A stretch of DNA of 9,140 bases from NCBI GenBank assembly GCA_002432085.1, contig DJFN01000179.1, positions 38,706 to 47,845 on the forward strand, given 5' to 3'. The DNA comes from Flavobacteriales bacterium UBA5871 (GTDB taxonomy: Bacteria > Bacteroidota > Bacteroidia > Flavobacteriales_D > Crocinitomicaceae). The notes below the pieces were generated by a model. That model had not been told where the DNA came from. It saw only the letters and a list, made by a program, of their open reading frames with translations, and did not search any database. Below are positions 1 to 6,190 of this stretch, in pieces (position 1 is the stretch's first letter; the number at the start of each line of letters is the position of its first letter). Made by a program: the position numbers and the translations under genes.

Positions 1-425
1 GTGTTCATATAGTCGATGAATTCAATGAAGTTGCGCAAGGCTTCGTTGAATTCAGGCGTTTGCGGGGTCCGTTGTTGCACTACTTCGTTGAGCAGTGCAT
101 TGATATCGAGCATTTTCTTAAAACTGCTGGAGCAGCTTTCTTCCCAGTGCACGATATTGCTCGAGAAGTAGCGTTTCCGGTCGCCCGGCTTCGTGGTATA
201 AATCACCCGCTCGGTCAGCAGCAAAGTGTTCAAAGCGGTGCTTGTTGCACTTTTGCTGATTGAAAGCAGCTCGCGGATCTGATCGAATGTCAGCTCTGTG
301 TTATCGGCCACTAGCAATAATGAAGCGATACGCGCTTCGGTCGGCGGTATACCATGCTGTTCGTGGAAAACACCCAACCGCTCTATCAGCTCTCGCTGTC
401 CATCTGTCAAAACAAGTTCTTCCAT
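1..425 (-). CDS. GbsR/MarR-type transcriptional regulator (partial, C-terminus beyond the window)
   Basis: The minus strand is open from an ATG at 425 to the window edge, giving 141 codons starting MEELVLTDGQRELIERLGVF with no stop. Residues about 45-90 fit a winged helix-turn-helix: LTFDQIRELLSISKSATSTAL is followed by a wing-like segment with KPGDRKRYF. An N-terminal helix with HGIPPTEARIASLLL precedes it, as in the GbsR-like branch of the MarR superfamily. A helical region that would serve dimerisation begins near residue 90 and runs off the edge; family members are usually about 150-180 aa, so little is missing. Known relatives are small cytoplasmic DNA-binding repressors, and in Bacteroidota they often sit first in operons for RND/TolC-type efflux. 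Any such partner would lie left of position 1 and is not visible. A palindrome and -7 element just upstream suggest autoregulation. The family call is firm; the regulated process is unknown. Confidence 0.85.
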   Translation of the reverse strand, partial: MEELVLTDGQRELIERLGVFHEQHGIPPTEARIASLLLVADNTELTFDQIRELLSISKSATSTALNTLLLTERVIYTTKPGDRKRYFSSNIVHWEESCSSSFKKMLDINALLNEVVQQRTPQTPEFNEALRNFIEFIDYMN

Positions 426-442
426 AATCGTTTTCTGCGGCG

Positions 443-450
443 CAAAATTA
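443..450 (-). promoter_or_regulatory. Candidate Bacteroidota -7 element for the GbsR/MarR-type gene
   Basis: Read on the minus strand the octamer is TAATTTTG, an exact match to the Bacteroidota -7 consensus TAnnTTTG, lying 17 nt before the ATG at 425. That would give a very short leader, which is usual in this phylum. No good TTG -33 box is seen at the expected distance. A second exact match, TACTTTTG at 509-516 on the minus strand, is an alternative that would give a leader of about 75 nt. Confidence 0.4.
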
Positions 451-468
451 AACTAAGTTTGTTTAGTT
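451..468. promoter_or_regulatory. Palindromic candidate operator upstream of the regulator
   Basis: The sequence is AACTAA, six bases (GTTTGT), then TTAGTT: a perfect 6-bp inverted repeat. It abuts the upstream side of the candidate -7 element of the regulator gene, where bound repressor would block RNA polymerase. MarR-superfamily dimers typically bind palindromes of this size near their own promoters, so autorepression is the natural inference. The plus strand across the same site also contains TAAGTTTG (454-461), an exact -7 match, so the site could affect transcription in both directions. Confidence 0.4.
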
Positions 469-570
469 CTGAAATAAAAGAACCAAAATTTTTCTTTTGG
501 AAGTGAAGCAAAAGTAGAGTGGTGGTTTAGCGGCTGCAACAGAAAATCGGTCAGTTGTAGACAGGCGTCG

Positions 571-634
571 GCGAACGGTCAATAAGTGAATAGTGAACAG
601 TAAACAGGGAACGGTTGGCAGTAAACAGTGAGCA
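571..634 (+). repeat. Degenerate heptamer tandem array, consensus near GTGAACA
   Basis: From 586 to 634 the sequence divides without gaps into seven heptamers: GTGAATA, GTGAACA, GTAAACA, GGGAACG, GTTGGCA, GTAAACA, GTGAGCA. Two weaker units (GCGAACG, GTCAATA) precede it at 571-584, separated by one extra base. The array is non-coding. Together with the inverted array at 666-700 it can form a long imperfect hairpin. Short-unit tandem repeats of this sort occur in intergenic DNA of Bacteroidota and cyanobacteria; I assign no function. Confidence 0.75.
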
Positions 635-665
635 GTTTTGTGCTGAACAACATTTTCTTTCTTAT

Positions 666-700
666 GCCCAACTGTTCACTACTCACTGCTAACAGTTCAC
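666..700 (-). repeat. Inverted copy of the heptamer array
   Basis: Read on the minus strand this stretch gives GTGAACT, GTTAGCA, GTGAGTA, GTGAACA, GTTGGGC, the same heptamer family as 571-634 in opposite orientation. Aligning the reverse complement of 670-701 with 606-637 matches 25 of 32 bases. A 31-nt spacer (635-665) separates the arrays, so transcripts could fold into a large imperfect stem-loop ending 12 nt before the csaA start codon. Confidence 0.7.
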
Positions 701-712
701 TAATTTTAAACC

Positions 713-1051
713 ATGGAAACAATTACCTGGAATGACTTCGAAAAGGTCGACATGCGTGTCGGAACGATTATCACGGCTGTTGTTGCTGATGGTGTAAATC
801 GTCCTGCTTACCGGTTAACGATCGATTTCGGTGATTTGGGAATGAAGAAAAGCTCGGCGCAGCTCACCCAACGCTATGCAGCTCCGGAAGAACTGATCGG
901 CAGAAAAGTCGTCGCGGTGGTCAATTTTCCGCCCAAACAGATCGGGAAGTTTATGTCGGAATGCCTGGTTCTCGGCGCTGTCGACGGAAAAGGCGATGTG
1001 GCTTTGCTGGCGGCTGAGGCAGATGTTCCGAATGGGTGGAGGATTGCCTGA
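713..1051 (+). CDS. csaA: CsaA-type tRNA-binding / chaperone-like protein
   Basis: This 112-aa protein is full length for CsaA (about 110 aa). It is a single tRNA-binding OB-fold domain of the kind seen at the C-terminus of bacterial methionyl-tRNA synthetase and in Trbp111. Diagnostic stretches are FEKVDMRVGTI near the N-terminus, a PAYRLTIDFG strand, KKSSAQLT, the core VAVVNFPPKQIGKFMSE, and a C-terminal VPNGWRI. Known members are cytoplasmic dimers that bind tRNA and have been linked to protein export as chaperone-like factors in Bacillus; the cellular role in Bacteroidota is not established. The ATG at 713 follows an A/T-rich stretch without a Shine-Dalgarno sequence, normal for the phylum. 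The gene stands alone, with heptamer repeats immediately upstream and an inverted-repeat element 9 nt after its stop. It converges with the symporter gene. No exact -7 element is seen close to the start; TAATTTTA at 701-708 is only a near match and too close. Confidence 0.95.
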   Translation: METITWNDFEKVDMRVGTIITAVVADGVNRPAYRLTIDFGDLGMKKSSAQLTQRYAAPEELIGRKVVAVVNFPPKQIGKFMSECLVLGAVDGKGDVALLAAEADVPNGWRIA

Positions 1052-1059
1052 CTTTCACT

Positions 1060-1322
1060 TCACCACAAAGGAGCAAAGGTTAAGTGCTTGGCGTGTTTGT
1101 TAAGGAAGCAAAGGGATTAGGGTTACAACTCAATCACTCCACAGCAATGAAGAATGAGATTTTTACTTATTCTCTTGAAATGCCATGCATTTCACCCCTC
1201 AAACCATGCAATTCGTCCCAAAAACAGTTTCAAGTCAAAAAAACAATGCAAAGAGGAACGCGGATTCCCTTTGCTTCCTTAAGCAGTATGGATGTAAAAG
1301 AACCTTTGCTCCTTTGTGGTGA
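1060..1322. repeat. 263-bp element with perfect inverted termini (MITE-like or bidirectional terminator)
   Basis: The termini 1060-1081 and 1301-1322 are a perfect 22-bp inverted repeat, starting TCACCACAAAGG and ending CAAAGGTT. Inside lies a second perfect 17-bp inverted pair (TTAAGGAAGCAAAGGGA at 1100-1116; its complement at 1266-1282). The two pairs are separated on both sides by exactly 18 unpaired bases. The arms also share an AAGGA(A)GCAAAGG unit, so the element holds four copies, two per orientation. The interior (1117-1265) has small nested stems, for example CTTGAAA at 1174-1180 with TTTCAAG at 1228-1234, and TGAAATG/CATTTCA at 1176-1194. No credible protein is encoded and no clear target-site duplication is seen. 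It fills the gap between csaA and the symporter gene, so it may also end transcription from both sides. Confidence 0.7.
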
Positions 1323-3026
1323 TTATTCTTCTTCCTCTACCACAGCCTCAGGCAGCACCAACTGAAAGATCAGCGAAAAAATCATCACCAATCCACAGCC
1401 GATCAGGTTCAGCCATAAGAACGCCGAGATCTCGAAGTACCAGGCAATCACTACCAGGCATTCCGTTACCAGCGCAGCGTAGAACACGGCGGTTCCGCGA
1501 ACGGATTTGAGATAGAACGCCGTAACGAAGATCCCGAGAATGGTTCCGTAGAACAGCGATCCAAGGATGTTCACCACTTCGATCAGGTTTCCGAGCTTGG
1601 CGGCGTACAAAGCAACGATCAGACAGAAAACGCCCCAGATCACCGTTACCCAGCGGGAAGTGGCCAGGTAGCCTTTGTCGGTGCCTTCTTTTCGATAGAA
1701 TCGCTTGTAAAAGTCGATGATCGATGTCGATGTCAAAGAGTTCAGTCCACTGGCGGTCGAGCCCATCGAAGCGAGGAAGATAATAGCGATCAGCAAGCCG
1801 ACCAGCCCGGTTGGCAGGTAATCGATCACGAACGACAGGAACACGTAATTGGTGTCGTTGGTGTCCGCTTTCGGATTGTTTTTCTTCATCAGGCCCACCG
1901 CTTTATTGCGGATCAGCGTGTCGTTGCTGTTGAGCTGAACGAGGTCTTTACGCAAAGAATTTACCGCAGCCTGATCGTTCACGTGCTCGGCGGCTACCAA
2001 AGCCTCAACCTTTTCCTTTTTAAGCTCGTGATTGGCGTAATAATCCTGCTCGATGCGGTTGTATTCCGATTTGTACGGACTGTTCTTGATCGCGGTTACT
2101 TCGACCTGGTTAAAGAACACCGGCGGCTTTTCGTATTGATAGAACGCAAATACCAGCGCACCGATCAGCAGGATGAAGAACTGCATCGGGATTTTCACCA
2201 ATCCGTTCATCACGAGACCAAGGCGGCTTTGCGTAACGGATTTTCCCGTCAGATAACGGCCCACCTGCGATTGATCGGTCCCGAAATAGGATAATTGCAA
2301 AAAGAATCCACCGATGATTCCCGACCAGATATTGTAGCGGTTGTCGAGATCGAAGGTCGTGTCGACGGCATTCAGCTTGCCCATTTTACCCGCAATGTGA
2401 AGCGCATCGGAGAAGCTCACGTTTTCGGGAAGCAGGTGCACGACCATAAATCCTGCCGTAAACAATCCGGCGAAAATGATCCCCATTTGCAGCATCTGCG
2501 TATACGAAACGGCTTTCGAGCCACCGTAAACGGTGTAAAGAATCACCAGTCCGCTCATCACGACAGTCGTGTAATTGATGTCGATGTGCAGAATGGTCGA
2601 CAATACGATCGAAGGTGCGTAAATCGTAATCCCGGTCGAAATACCGCGCTGCAAAAGGAACAGGAATGCGGTCAGCGTGCGGGTTTTGACGTCGAAGCGC
2701 TTTTCGAGGTATTCGTATGCCGTAAAGACGTTCAGCTTGTGGAAGATCGGGATGAAGGAAACACACAGAACGATCATCGCCAGCGGCAACCCGAAGTAGA
2801 ATTGCACGAAGCGCATTCCGTCGCTGTAGGCCTGTCCGGGAGCGGAAAGGAAGGTGATGGCGCTGGCCTGCGTGGCCATTACCGATAAACCGACGTGGTA
2901 CCACGGCAGCTGACGATCTGCCAGCAAATAACCTTCGATGTTTTTCGTGTTGCGGCTTTTCCAGATCCCGTAGCCTACGATCCCGAGCAGTGTAATGCAC
3001 AATACCAGCCAGTCCGTCGTACTCAT
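1323..3026 (-). CDS. Sodium/solute symporter, SSS (SLC5-type) family
   Basis: This 567-aa inner-membrane protein is predicted to import a small solute with sodium. Family features seen: an N-terminal membrane segment followed by the GYLLADRQLPW region (residues 32-42), LSVMATQASAITFL (47-60) for the first core repeat helix, VYGGSKAVSYTQ (166-177), YFGTDQSQVGRYL (247-259), and FLASMGSTASGLNSL (417-431). In the last, S423 and T424 align by motif with the Na2-site serines of vSGLT. The best resemblance is to the SMVT/iodide-like branch, but the substrate cannot be read from sequence. Unusual is a charged, non-membrane stretch of roughly 95 residues (about 297-392) between two core helices. The C-terminus ends in EEEE. 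The ATG at 3026 lies one base after the stop of the upstream 50-aa gene, so it is probably translated by coupling as the last gene of a three-gene operon. The stop is directly next to the inverted-repeat element at 1060-1322. Confidence 0.95.
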   Translation of the reverse strand: MSTTDWLVLCITLLGIVGYGIWKSRNTKNIEGYLLADRQLPWYHVGLSVMATQASAITFLSAPGQAYSDGMRFVQFYFGLPLAMIVLCVSFIPIFHKLNVFTAYEYLEKRFDVKTRTLTAFLFLLQRGISTGITIYAPSIVLSTILHIDINYTTVVMSGLVILYTVYGGSKAVSYTQMLQMGIIFAGLFTAGFMVVHLLPENVSFSDALHIAGKMGKLNAVDTTFDLDNRYNIWSGIIGGFFLQLSYFGTDQSQVGRYLTGKSVTQSRLGLVMNGLVKIPMQFFILLIGALVFAFYQYEKPPVFFNQVEVTAIKNSPYKSEYNRIEQDYYANHELKKEKVEALVAAEHVNDQAAVNSLRKDLVQLNSNDTLIRNKAVGLMKKNNPKADTNDTNYVFLSFVIDYLPTGLVGLLIAIIFLASMGSTASGLNSLTSTSIIDFYKRFYRKEGTDKGYLATSRWVTVIWGVFCLIVALYAAKLGNLIEVVNILGSLFYGTILGIFVTAFYLKSVRGTAVFYAALVTECLVVIAWYFEISAFLWLNLIGCGLVMIFSLIFQLVLPEAVVEEEE

Positions 3027-3027
3027 A

Positions 3028-3180
3028 TCAGCGGAAATTTTGGGTGAAGAACCACAATCCGATGATCACGGCGACCAGCACTTCGACCAAAAAGAGATAA
3101 ATAGTCAGCCAGGATCCCGTAAAAAGGGAGCCTTCGTCCATTTCCTGTTCTTCCTTATGCTCTTCCTGGTCCTCAGCCAT
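3028..3180 (-). CDS. Small single-pass membrane protein, 50 aa, between deacetylase and symporter
   Basis: The minus strand encodes 50 residues from ATG at 3180 to TGA at 3028-3030. Residues 1-17 are strongly acidic (MAEDQEEHKEEQEMDEG), about 22-45 form one hydrophobic membrane helix (SWLTIYLFLVEVLVAVIIGLWFF in outline), and a short QNFR tail follows. Its start overlaps the deacetylase stop by one base (TGATG), and its stop is one base before the symporter ATG. Such exact packing is strong evidence of a real, co-translated gene despite its size. I do not recognise a family; it is shorter than, and unlike, the roughly 80-aa two-helix DUF4212 small subunits of some SSS transporters. By position it may be an accessory subunit of the symporter, or a tether between deacetylase and transporter. 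The acidic N-terminus probably stays in the cytoplasm or periplasm as a soluble tail; orientation is uncertain. Confidence 0.75.
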   Translation of the reverse strand: MAEDQEEHKEEQEMDEGSLFTGSWLTIYLFLVEVLVAVIIGLWFFTQNFR

Positions 3181-5759
3181 CAGTTGGTTTTATTTTCGGG
3201 AATGCTCAGCAAATTTACCAGTAAACGGTATGCGCCGGGAACACCTGCCGGTAATTCACGGAAAAATACCAATCCTGTGTAAACAAAATGCCCTTTTCCA
3301 TGCGGCGCGATAATCAAACTTCCGGCATCTGCCTTTTCGTTCGGGTCGTTCATTGTGAGCACAGTCTGATAATTCGAATCGATATCGGTCGCGAAATAAA
3401 TCCCGCGTTCCTGGATCCAGCCGCTGAAATCGCTTTCGGTAATGCGGTTCGGATAGGTCAATACGCTGTGATTCGGCTGCGTGAAAGTCACCACGGCGTT
3501 TTCATCCGTTACGCGGTTCCGGGAAATAGTGAACGGATGCGGACCGAGCTTGCTTCCCACCGGTCCGATGCGACTGTTGGTATTGTATTGCACGACCAGG
3601 TTCCCGCCGTTTTTCACGTAATCCATCAGCTTCTGGTAATGTACCTGCAAACGCTGATTCGTGTTGTAAGCGCGAACACCCGTCAGAATGGCGTCGAACT
3701 GGTTGAGATCGGTGTTGTCGAGCAATTCGTCGGTCAGGATCGTAACGGAGTAGCCGATCTGTTGCAAACAAGCCGCTACGTCGTCGCCCGCGCCGGGAAT
3801 GTAGGCGATCTTCGTTCCCTGTTTTTTCACGTCGAGACGCACGAGCTTGGCTGTCGCATCGCGGAGAATGAACTGGTAAGGAATATGATCGTATTCGATG
3901 CGCTCGATGCCCTTGCTGTAGCTTTTGCCGTCGATTTTCAGCGTGGCTGTAAGCAGCCCGTCGGGAACAAACGTGGAAGTTGCATTGTACGCATTTGAAG
4001 GATTGTTGCCGTTCTTCAGGTTCGTGATCATCGAGCCCGGAGTCTGTGTATTAGTAGAAACGGCCGGCGAAACGGTCGCATTTACAAGCACTTCGTCGCC
4101 TTTGGCTGCAAGACGGATTTCCGGTTGTGAAATGGAAACGTTCCAGCCTTGTGGCGCTTTCAGTTCCAGTTTTCCGTTGACGTTGGCCTGGTTGGCTTTC
4201 ACCCGGATCTGAATGGTTTTGGGCTGGTTGTCGGCAAAAACGAATACGGGTTCCGAAATATTGACGGTTGCCGGAGGCAGCAATTCGAACGGACGGTAGA
4301 TTTCGCCTTTTACCGGATCGACGTATTTGTAAACGACTTCGCGTTGTACCATAAAGCTTTCTCCGGCTATGGTCATTACGAATACGGCTGAAAGTGCGCC
4401 GCTGTTTTCGGGAATGCCGCGCTGCAATGGATCTGCAACGGTGTACATACCAATGGAATGCGTTTCACGAAGCCAGTAAGGATCGGAATAAGCTTGATCT
4501 CCCGGAACGGAAGACGTGTGTTTGAACGTGTAAACTTTGTTCGTTTCCATCGCCAGGTTCGTAGTCGAATCGCTTGCAAACGGAAAACGAACGCTTTTCA
4601 GCTGGATCGGAATAGCAAAGCGGGAAAGCGCGGTCACTGTCAGATCGGTTGAAGAGCCCGGAACGGTATTGTAAGCCGTCGAAACCACTTCCGCCCAGAA
4701 ACCCGAGCATGCCAGGATGAGCTGTTCGAGGTCGCGCAATTTTCGTTCGCGGATCACTACGAAATCATAGCTGCTGGACGGTACTTTTTTCAGCTCGCGG
4801 TATAACGCAATGAGCTTGTCGACGCTTTTCTCCGGATGTTCGGCACTGAAACCGGCGATGCAGGCCGAAAGCTGTTTTTCAAAAGCTGCCGTTCCGGTAA
4901 AATGTTTCCATTCCGGCACGATGCCTTCGAACAGGTCGGTTTTCGCCGTCGAGCCTTTCAGCTGCTTGAAGTATTCAATCGAAGAGCCGCGACCTTTCGC
5001 CGAGCCGAAGCCCTGGCTTTTGTGCATGGAACGGCTGTCTGCCGCAATTTCACCGTAATAAGCGCCCAGCAGCGGATTATAAATGCCGACGTCGATCTTG
5101 AGCTGATCTTCGGAAGTCGTATTCGTGGAGCCGAAGTTGAAGGTATTCCAGAACAAACGTTTCGGCTGCCACACTTTGACAAACTTCAACTGCTCCGGAA
5201 AACGTTTCGGATCGCCCGCAGCATCAAAAGCTTCTTCCGCCAGGATTGCCGAAGCGGTGTGATGACCGTGTCCGCCTTCGCCCGTTGTCGGGAAGCGGCA
5301 AATGATCACATCCGGACGGAATTTGCGGATCACCCAGACCATATCGGCCAGGATGCTGTCGCGGTTCCAGATCCCGAACGTTTCCTCCGGATTCTTGGAA
5401 AACCCGAAGTCGTTGGCGCGGGTAAAGAACTGTTCGGCGCCGTCTGTTCGACGTGCAGCCAGCAATTCCTGCGTGCGGATCAAGCCTAGCAATTCGCCCT
5501 GCTCCTTGCCGATGAGGTTTTGCCCGCCGTCGCCGCGAGTGAGCGATAAATACCCTGTGCGCAGGCGCTTTTCATTCGCGAGATAGGCCAGCAGGCGCGT
5601 GTTTTCGTCATCCGGATGTGCGGCAACGTAGAGCACGGAGCCAACGGTCTGGAGCTTTTTTAGCTGGTGAAGCAGCTCGCCGGAGTTGTATTCAGGCTGT
5701 GTTTGAGCGGAAAGAAAACCGGCCGACAGGCAGATCAGAGCAAGGAAGAAAGATCTCAT
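3180..5759 (-). CDS. Exported large PIG-L/LmbE-type deacetylase with C-terminal GATase1-like domain
   Basis: The product is 859 aa from ATG at 5759. An upstream in-frame start at 5807 would put 16 residues before the signal peptide, so 5759 is preferred. Residues 1-18 (MRSFFLALICLSAGFLSA) are a signal peptide. The PIG-L domain, about 35-290, has AHPDDE at 47-52, where H48 and D51 would bind zinc and D50 act as general base. It also has GGHGHHTAS at 162-170, which supplies the remaining histidine ligand. Family enzymes hydrolyse N-acetyl groups, typically from GlcNAc-type sugars. The middle region is beta-rich, with an immunoglobulin-like segment in the VNISEPVFVF...GWNVSISQPEI stretch. Residues about 648-859 resemble a class I glutamine-amidotransferase/ThuA-like fold (YIPGAGDD; DAILTGVRAYN; GHFVYTGL) without a visible nucleophile cysteine at the elbow. 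It heads an operon with a 50-aa membrane protein and a symporter. Domain calls are firm; the substrate is unknown. Confidence 0.9.
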   Translation of the reverse strand: MRSFFLALICLSAGFLSAQTQPEYNSGELLHQLKKLQTVGSVLYVAAHPDDENTRLLAYLANEKRLRTGYLSLTRGDGGQNLIGKEQGELLGLIRTQELLAARRTDGAEQFFTRANDFGFSKNPEETFGIWNRDSILADMVWVIRKFRPDVIICRFPTTGEGGHGHHTASAILAEEAFDAAGDPKRFPEQLKFVKVWQPKRLFWNTFNFGSTNTTSEDQLKIDVGIYNPLLGAYYGEIAADSRSMHKSQGFGSAKGRGSSIEYFKQLKGSTAKTDLFEGIVPEWKHFTGTAAFEKQLSACIAGFSAEHPEKSVDKLIALYRELKKVPSSSYDFVVIRERKLRDLEQLILACSGFWAEVVSTAYNTVPGSSTDLTVTALSRFAIPIQLKSVRFPFASDSTTNLAMETNKVYTFKHTSSVPGDQAYSDPYWLRETHSIGMYTVADPLQRGIPENSGALSAVFVMTIAGESFMVQREVVYKYVDPVKGEIYRPFELLPPATVNISEPVFVFADNQPKTIQIRVKANQANVNGKLELKAPQGWNVSISQPEIRLAAKGDEVLVNATVSPAVSTNTQTPGSMITNLKNGNNPSNAYNATSTFVPDGLLTATLKIDGKSYSKGIERIEYDHIPYQFILRDATAKLVRLDVKKQGTKIAYIPGAGDDVAACLQQIGYSVTILTDELLDNTDLNQFDAILTGVRAYNTNQRLQVHYQKLMDYVKNGGNLVVQYNTNSRIGPVGSKLGPHPFTISRNRVTDENAVVTFTQPNHSVLTYPNRITESDFSGWIQERGIYFATDIDSNYQTVLTMNDPNEKADAGSLIIAPHGKGHFVYTGLVFFRELPAGVPGAYRLLVNLLSIPENKTN

Positions 5760-5791
5760 ATGCAAAAGAAGGCAATTTTTTATGAATCGTT

Positions 5792-5810
5792 CACATGCTT
5801 GGGGCATGTG
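5792..5810. promoter_or_regulatory. 7-bp stem palindrome between divergent genes
   Basis: CACATGC, five bases (TTGGG), then GCATGTG forms a perfect 7-bp inverted repeat in the 105-bp gap between the deacetylase operon and the 97-aa membrane protein gene. It lies 33 nt before the deacetylase start. Its position suits an operator acting on the operon promoter, or a hairpin in its leader, but a dispersed palindrome is equally possible. Confidence 0.35.
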
Positions 5811-5848
5811 CTACGCACTAAAACGCTCGTTGAGCCGTTATAGTGGAA

Positions 5849-5856
5849 TACTTATG
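5849..5856 (+). promoter_or_regulatory. Possible -7 element for the 97-aa membrane protein gene
   Basis: TACTTATG matches the Bacteroidota -7 consensus TAnnTTTG at five of six fixed positions and ends 8 nt before the ATG at 5865. A TTG at 5830-5832 lies 16 nt upstream as a possible -33 box, slightly closer than usual. The match is weak and rests on consensus and position only. Confidence 0.25.
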
Positions 5857-5864
5857 CAAAAATT

Positions 5865-6158
5865 ATGGCAACAGCTATCTCTACCCGTGATCGTTGTATC
5901 CTCGTTACCTGGCTCGGCAGTTTATTTCTGCTGTTCGTGCTGTTTTCACTTGACGAAGGAAAAGTTAGCTTCCAGTGGATGTCGGACATCGGCAGCTGGT
6001 TCGTTTTCCTGATTTATACCGCCGTCATAACGACTTTGCAGGTACTCACCGAACAATTCATTTATCGCCCGATCAGCAAAGGCTGGACACGCGCCGTTCT
6101 TTCCGCAGCAACCGGTCTTGTCGGCGGACTCGTGATCACGTTCTACCTGTTTTCTTAA
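5865..6158 (+). CDS. Hypothetical membrane protein, three predicted helices, 97 aa
   Basis: The reading frame runs from ATG at 5865 to TAA. The protein has three hydrophobic stretches: about residues 11-29 (CILVTWLGSLFLLFVLFS), 41-62 (DIGSWFVFLIYTAVITTLQVL) and 76-96 (RAVLSAATGLVGGLVITFYLF). Short charged loops lie between them (DEGK; EQFIYRPISKGWTR). The N-terminus (MATAISTRDR) is short and not a cleavable signal. It is therefore likely an integral inner-membrane protein. I do not recognise a family and see no catalytic motif. It is divergent from the deacetylase operon with a 105-bp gap and has no neighbour on its own strand in the window, so context says little. Coherent hydrophobic segments and a clean stop support it as real. 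No strong terminator follows; a weak GACTT/AAGTC stem with TTTT at 6232-6256 is possible. Confidence 0.65.
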   Translation: MATAISTRDRCILVTWLGSLFLLFVLFSLDEGKVSFQWMSDIGSWFVFLIYTAVITTLQVLTEQFIYRPISKGWTRAVLSAATGLVGGLVITFYLFS

Positions 6159-6190
6159 CCGCACATTTTGATGGTCCCACAGTTCGGATC

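Noticed and set aside
571..700. CRISPR array
   Set aside because: Units are 7 bp, contiguous and degenerate with no unique spacers, and no cas genes are present.
1084..1365. 93-codon plus-strand frame starting GTG across the gap after csaA
   Set aside because: It lies inside the inverted-repeat element, runs into the symporter gene on the other strand, and has low-complexity composition with no family resemblance.
2295..2888. 197-codon plus-strand frame inside the symporter gene
   Set aside because: It is the antisense shadow of a clearly recognisable symporter; its translation is rich in H, R, D and Q without domain features.
4836..5489. 217-codon plus-strand frame inside the deacetylase gene
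   Set aside because: It is antisense to conserved PIG-L sequence including the AHPDDE domain region and shows no recognisable domain.
5759..5807. Earlier start for the deacetylase at 5807
   Set aside because: It would place 16 residues before a good signal peptide that begins exactly at the ATG at 5759, and would run through the upstream palindrome.
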